DNA from: Candidatus Bathyarchaeota archaeon
GTDB lineage: Archaea > Thermoproteota > Bathyarchaeia > 40CM-2-53-6 > FEN-987
Direction: 5' to 3'
NCBI GenBank assembly: GCA_003152955.1
Contig: PMBQ01000391.1
Location: forward strand, 1 to 13,311
DNA: 13,311 bases
How positions within the stretch are numbered: position 1 is the stretch's first letter; every line of letters starts with the position of its first letter. Below are positions 11,919 to 13,311 of the stretch, one piece after another. The position numbers and the translations under genes were made by a program. Below the pieces are notes generated by a model. It was not told where the DNA came from. It made no database searches and worked only from the letters and a program-made list of their open reading frames with translations.

Positions 11919-12353
11919 TTGACCGCTCGACAACGTCCTGCCAGTGTTACTATATTGGCAGTATTGCAGGGCTTGCTCGGGGCACTATGCCTCTTGGGAA
12001 TCTTTGCATTAACCGTTGCTGGATTTCGTCTTGCGGAAGTGGTTCCTCATGTCAGGTTCTTCCCTGTCAAATTGTTCGTTGTAGTGATTGCATTGTTCGT
12101 TCTTGCTGGTATCGAGTTCGTCGTGGCATATGGTTCGTGGAATGGGTTGGGTTGGGCATGGAAGATCTCTCTCGTATTGGCGGTGGTTGGGATCGTGTTC
12201 TTCGTTTTCTCACTATTCTTGAGGCCTGGCTTTGGCGAGATCGCTTCGTTGATCATAGACTTGCTAGTGCTCTACTATCTCATGCAGCCTCGAGTACAAG
12301 CGTACTTTAGACAAGACGCAGCGGCCCCACATGATTTCGTGAGCTCTCGCTAA
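11919..12353 (+). CDS. Small membrane protein with four predicted helices
   Basis: A 144-residue integral membrane protein. Hydrophobic helices at about 9-36, 49-71, 80-101 and 106-122 are joined by short loops. The N-terminus (RPASVTILAVLQGLLGALCL) resembles the RP..VTILA(V/I)LQ opening of poorly known archaeal membrane families annotated as DUF2127-like; I do not press that name. After the last helix the chain ends with PRVQAYFRQ and a short polar tail, the PxVxxYF being typical of such proteins. The TTG at 11919 is the start; an upstream AGGTC is at best a weak ribosome site. It follows the 41-residue gene by 21 bp and overlaps the dehydratase start (TAATG), so translation is probably coupled. 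Transport or sensing cannot be assigned. Confidence 0.75.
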   Translation: MTARQRPASVTILAVLQGLLGALCLLGIFALTVAGFRLAEVVPHVRFFPVKLFVVVIALFVLAGIEFVVAYGSWNGLGWAWKISLVLAVVGIVFFVFSLFLRPGFGEIASLIIDLLVLYYLMQPRVQAYFRQDAAAPHDFVSSR

Positions 12354-13311
12354 TGAGTAGTTCACCAATCTCTCTCAGCACAATTCAAGAAGCAAGACAC
12401 AGAATCGCAAACATAGCGTATAGGACGCCATTGTACTTCTCACCTCGCCTAAGCGCCTTGACAAATGCTAACGTGTATCTAAAACTCGAGAACTACCAGC
12501 CTATTCGCGTGTTCAAGCTGCGCGGTGCCGCCAACAAGATTCTGAAACTGAGTTATGAGGAACGCGAACGTGGACTGATCGCTGCCTCATCAGGAAACCA
12601 CGGATTAGCCGTAGCGTATGTCGCCAAACGCGTTGGTACACACGCAACCATAGTAGTACCGACTAATGCGGTCACAGAAAAGGTGAACGCCATTGAAGAG
12701 TACGGAGCGACTGTTGTGAAGTACGGGCTGTTCCACGACGAGCGATTCAGTAAGGCCGTTGAGATTCAGAGGGCTGCCGGAGCAATAATGATTCTCCCCT
12801 TCGATGACCCGGACGTGATCGCTGGTCAAGGCACTATTGGTCTTGAGATCTGCGAGGATTTGCCTGATGTCAATACGATAATAGTGCCTATCGGTGGCGG
12901 AGGACTTATCTCAGGAATTTCGATCGCGATCAAGAGCCAGAAGTCAGCTGCGAAGGTGATCGGAGTCGAACCGGAGAAGGCATCGTCGATGTATCAATCG
13001 ATCAAGAATGGAAAGATTACACGCCTAACCGACACCACATCCATAGCTGATGGATTAGCGGCCCGCGAACCTGGAATGTTAACGTACGAGGTAGTAAAGC
13101 GGAATGTTGACGAAATCCTACTGGTAAGCGAAGATCAAATCGAGAAAGGAGTCTTCACGGCTTTGAGTGAATGCCATCTGGTCGTTGAGCCCTCAGCTGC
13201 GGCGAGCTTTGCGGCGCTGATGGAAAAGGCGCGCCTGAGAGCTGGAGAGAAAGTTGTGGTTGTTGTTAGCGGAGGGAACATATCTCTGAAAATGATCTCG
13301 AGAATTCTGGC
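12353..13311 (+). CDS. Threonine/serine dehydratase-like PLP enzyme, cut at the 3' edge
   Basis: This fold-type II PLP enzyme of the threonine ammonia-lyase / serine racemase group deaminates threonine or serine to the 2-oxo acid. About 319 residues are present and only a few should be missing. The Schiff-base lysine is Lys55 in VFKLRGAANK, where Val replaces the usual Ser of SFK. SSGNHG (79-84) is the substrate-binding Asn loop, GGGGL (181-185) binds the PLP phosphate, and SGGN near the end places the Ser that contacts the PLP ring nitrogen. No ACT domain follows within the window, so it resembles the short catabolic enzymes rather than isoleucine-feedback IlvA. The ATG at 12353 overlaps the previous stop by one base. 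Threonine dehydratase versus serine dehydratase or racemase cannot be told. Confidence 0.88.
   Translation, partial: MSSSPISLSTIQEARHRIANIAYRTPLYFSPRLSALTNANVYLKLENYQPIRVFKLRGAANKILKLSYEERERGLIAASSGNHGLAVAYVAKRVGTHATIVVPTNAVTEKVNAIEEYGATVVKYGLFHDERFSKAVEIQRAAGAIMILPFDDPDVIAGQGTIGLEICEDLPDVNTIIVPIGGGGLISGISIAIKSQKSAAKVIGVEPEKASSMYQSIKNGKITRLTDTTSIADGLAAREPGMLTYEVVKRNVDEILLVSEDQIEKGVFTALSECHLVVEPSAAASFAALMEKARLRAGEKVVVVVSGGNISLKMISRIL

Overview
The window is a chromosomal segment from an archaeon. Archaea-specific replication genes sit together around a recognisable origin: both subunits of the D-family polymerase PolD, an Orc1/Cdc6 initiator and a UPF0215/DUF99 protein. An Elf1-type elongation factor and PolD in one genome fit a TACK- or Asgard-type archaeon that keeps PolD, such as Bathyarchaeia or Nitrososphaeria, better than Sulfolobus-type Crenarchaeota, which lack PolD. 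The exact lineage cannot be fixed from this sequence. Starts are often TTG or GTG, and intergenic spaces are short apart from a few.

Region 1 (1-3577): the N-terminal third of the PolD large subunit (minus strand, running off the window) lies behind Elf1, probably as one operon. Divergent from them is an unrecognised helical protein, then a TTG-started protein with one membrane helix, a coiled coil and a C-terminal winged helix. The 296 bases before that last gene hold GTGAYRTCAC-type palindromes and four CATCAC/T half-sites spaced exactly 11 bp apart. A second small winged-helix-like protein lies tail to tail with it, overlapping by 29 bp.

Region 2 (3578-5905): the intergenic space is an oriC. 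It holds two inverted pairs of origin recognition boxes (ORB; the last is only a half-site) at nearly equal internal spacing (105 and 107 bp), an A+T-rich stretch between the pairs, and a 16-bp perfect palindrome close to the centre. orc1/cdc6 follows at once, then DUF99 7 bp later.

Region 3 (5906-8982): the PolD small subunit converges on DUF99 with a 1-bp gap. A 361-bp intergenic space follows, with a good TATA box and a potentially folded leader in front of cysteinyl-tRNA synthetase.

Region 4 (8983-13311): mostly single genes on alternating strands: an unrecognised 113-residue protein, a probable seven-bladed beta-propeller, a DUF402 protein and an ArsN2-like GNAT acetyltransferase. The end is a possible co-directional operon of a 41-residue charged protein, a four-helix membrane protein and a PLP-dependent threonine/serine dehydratase. 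The last is cut by the window edge within a few residues of its expected end.

The most interesting unit is the origin neighbourhood: initiator, both polymerase subunits, ORB array, and a membrane-anchored DNA-binding protein beside its own palindrome array about 1.2-1.5 kb from the origin. Simple autoregulation is the default reading of that array. Membrane tethering of the origin is a testable alternative.
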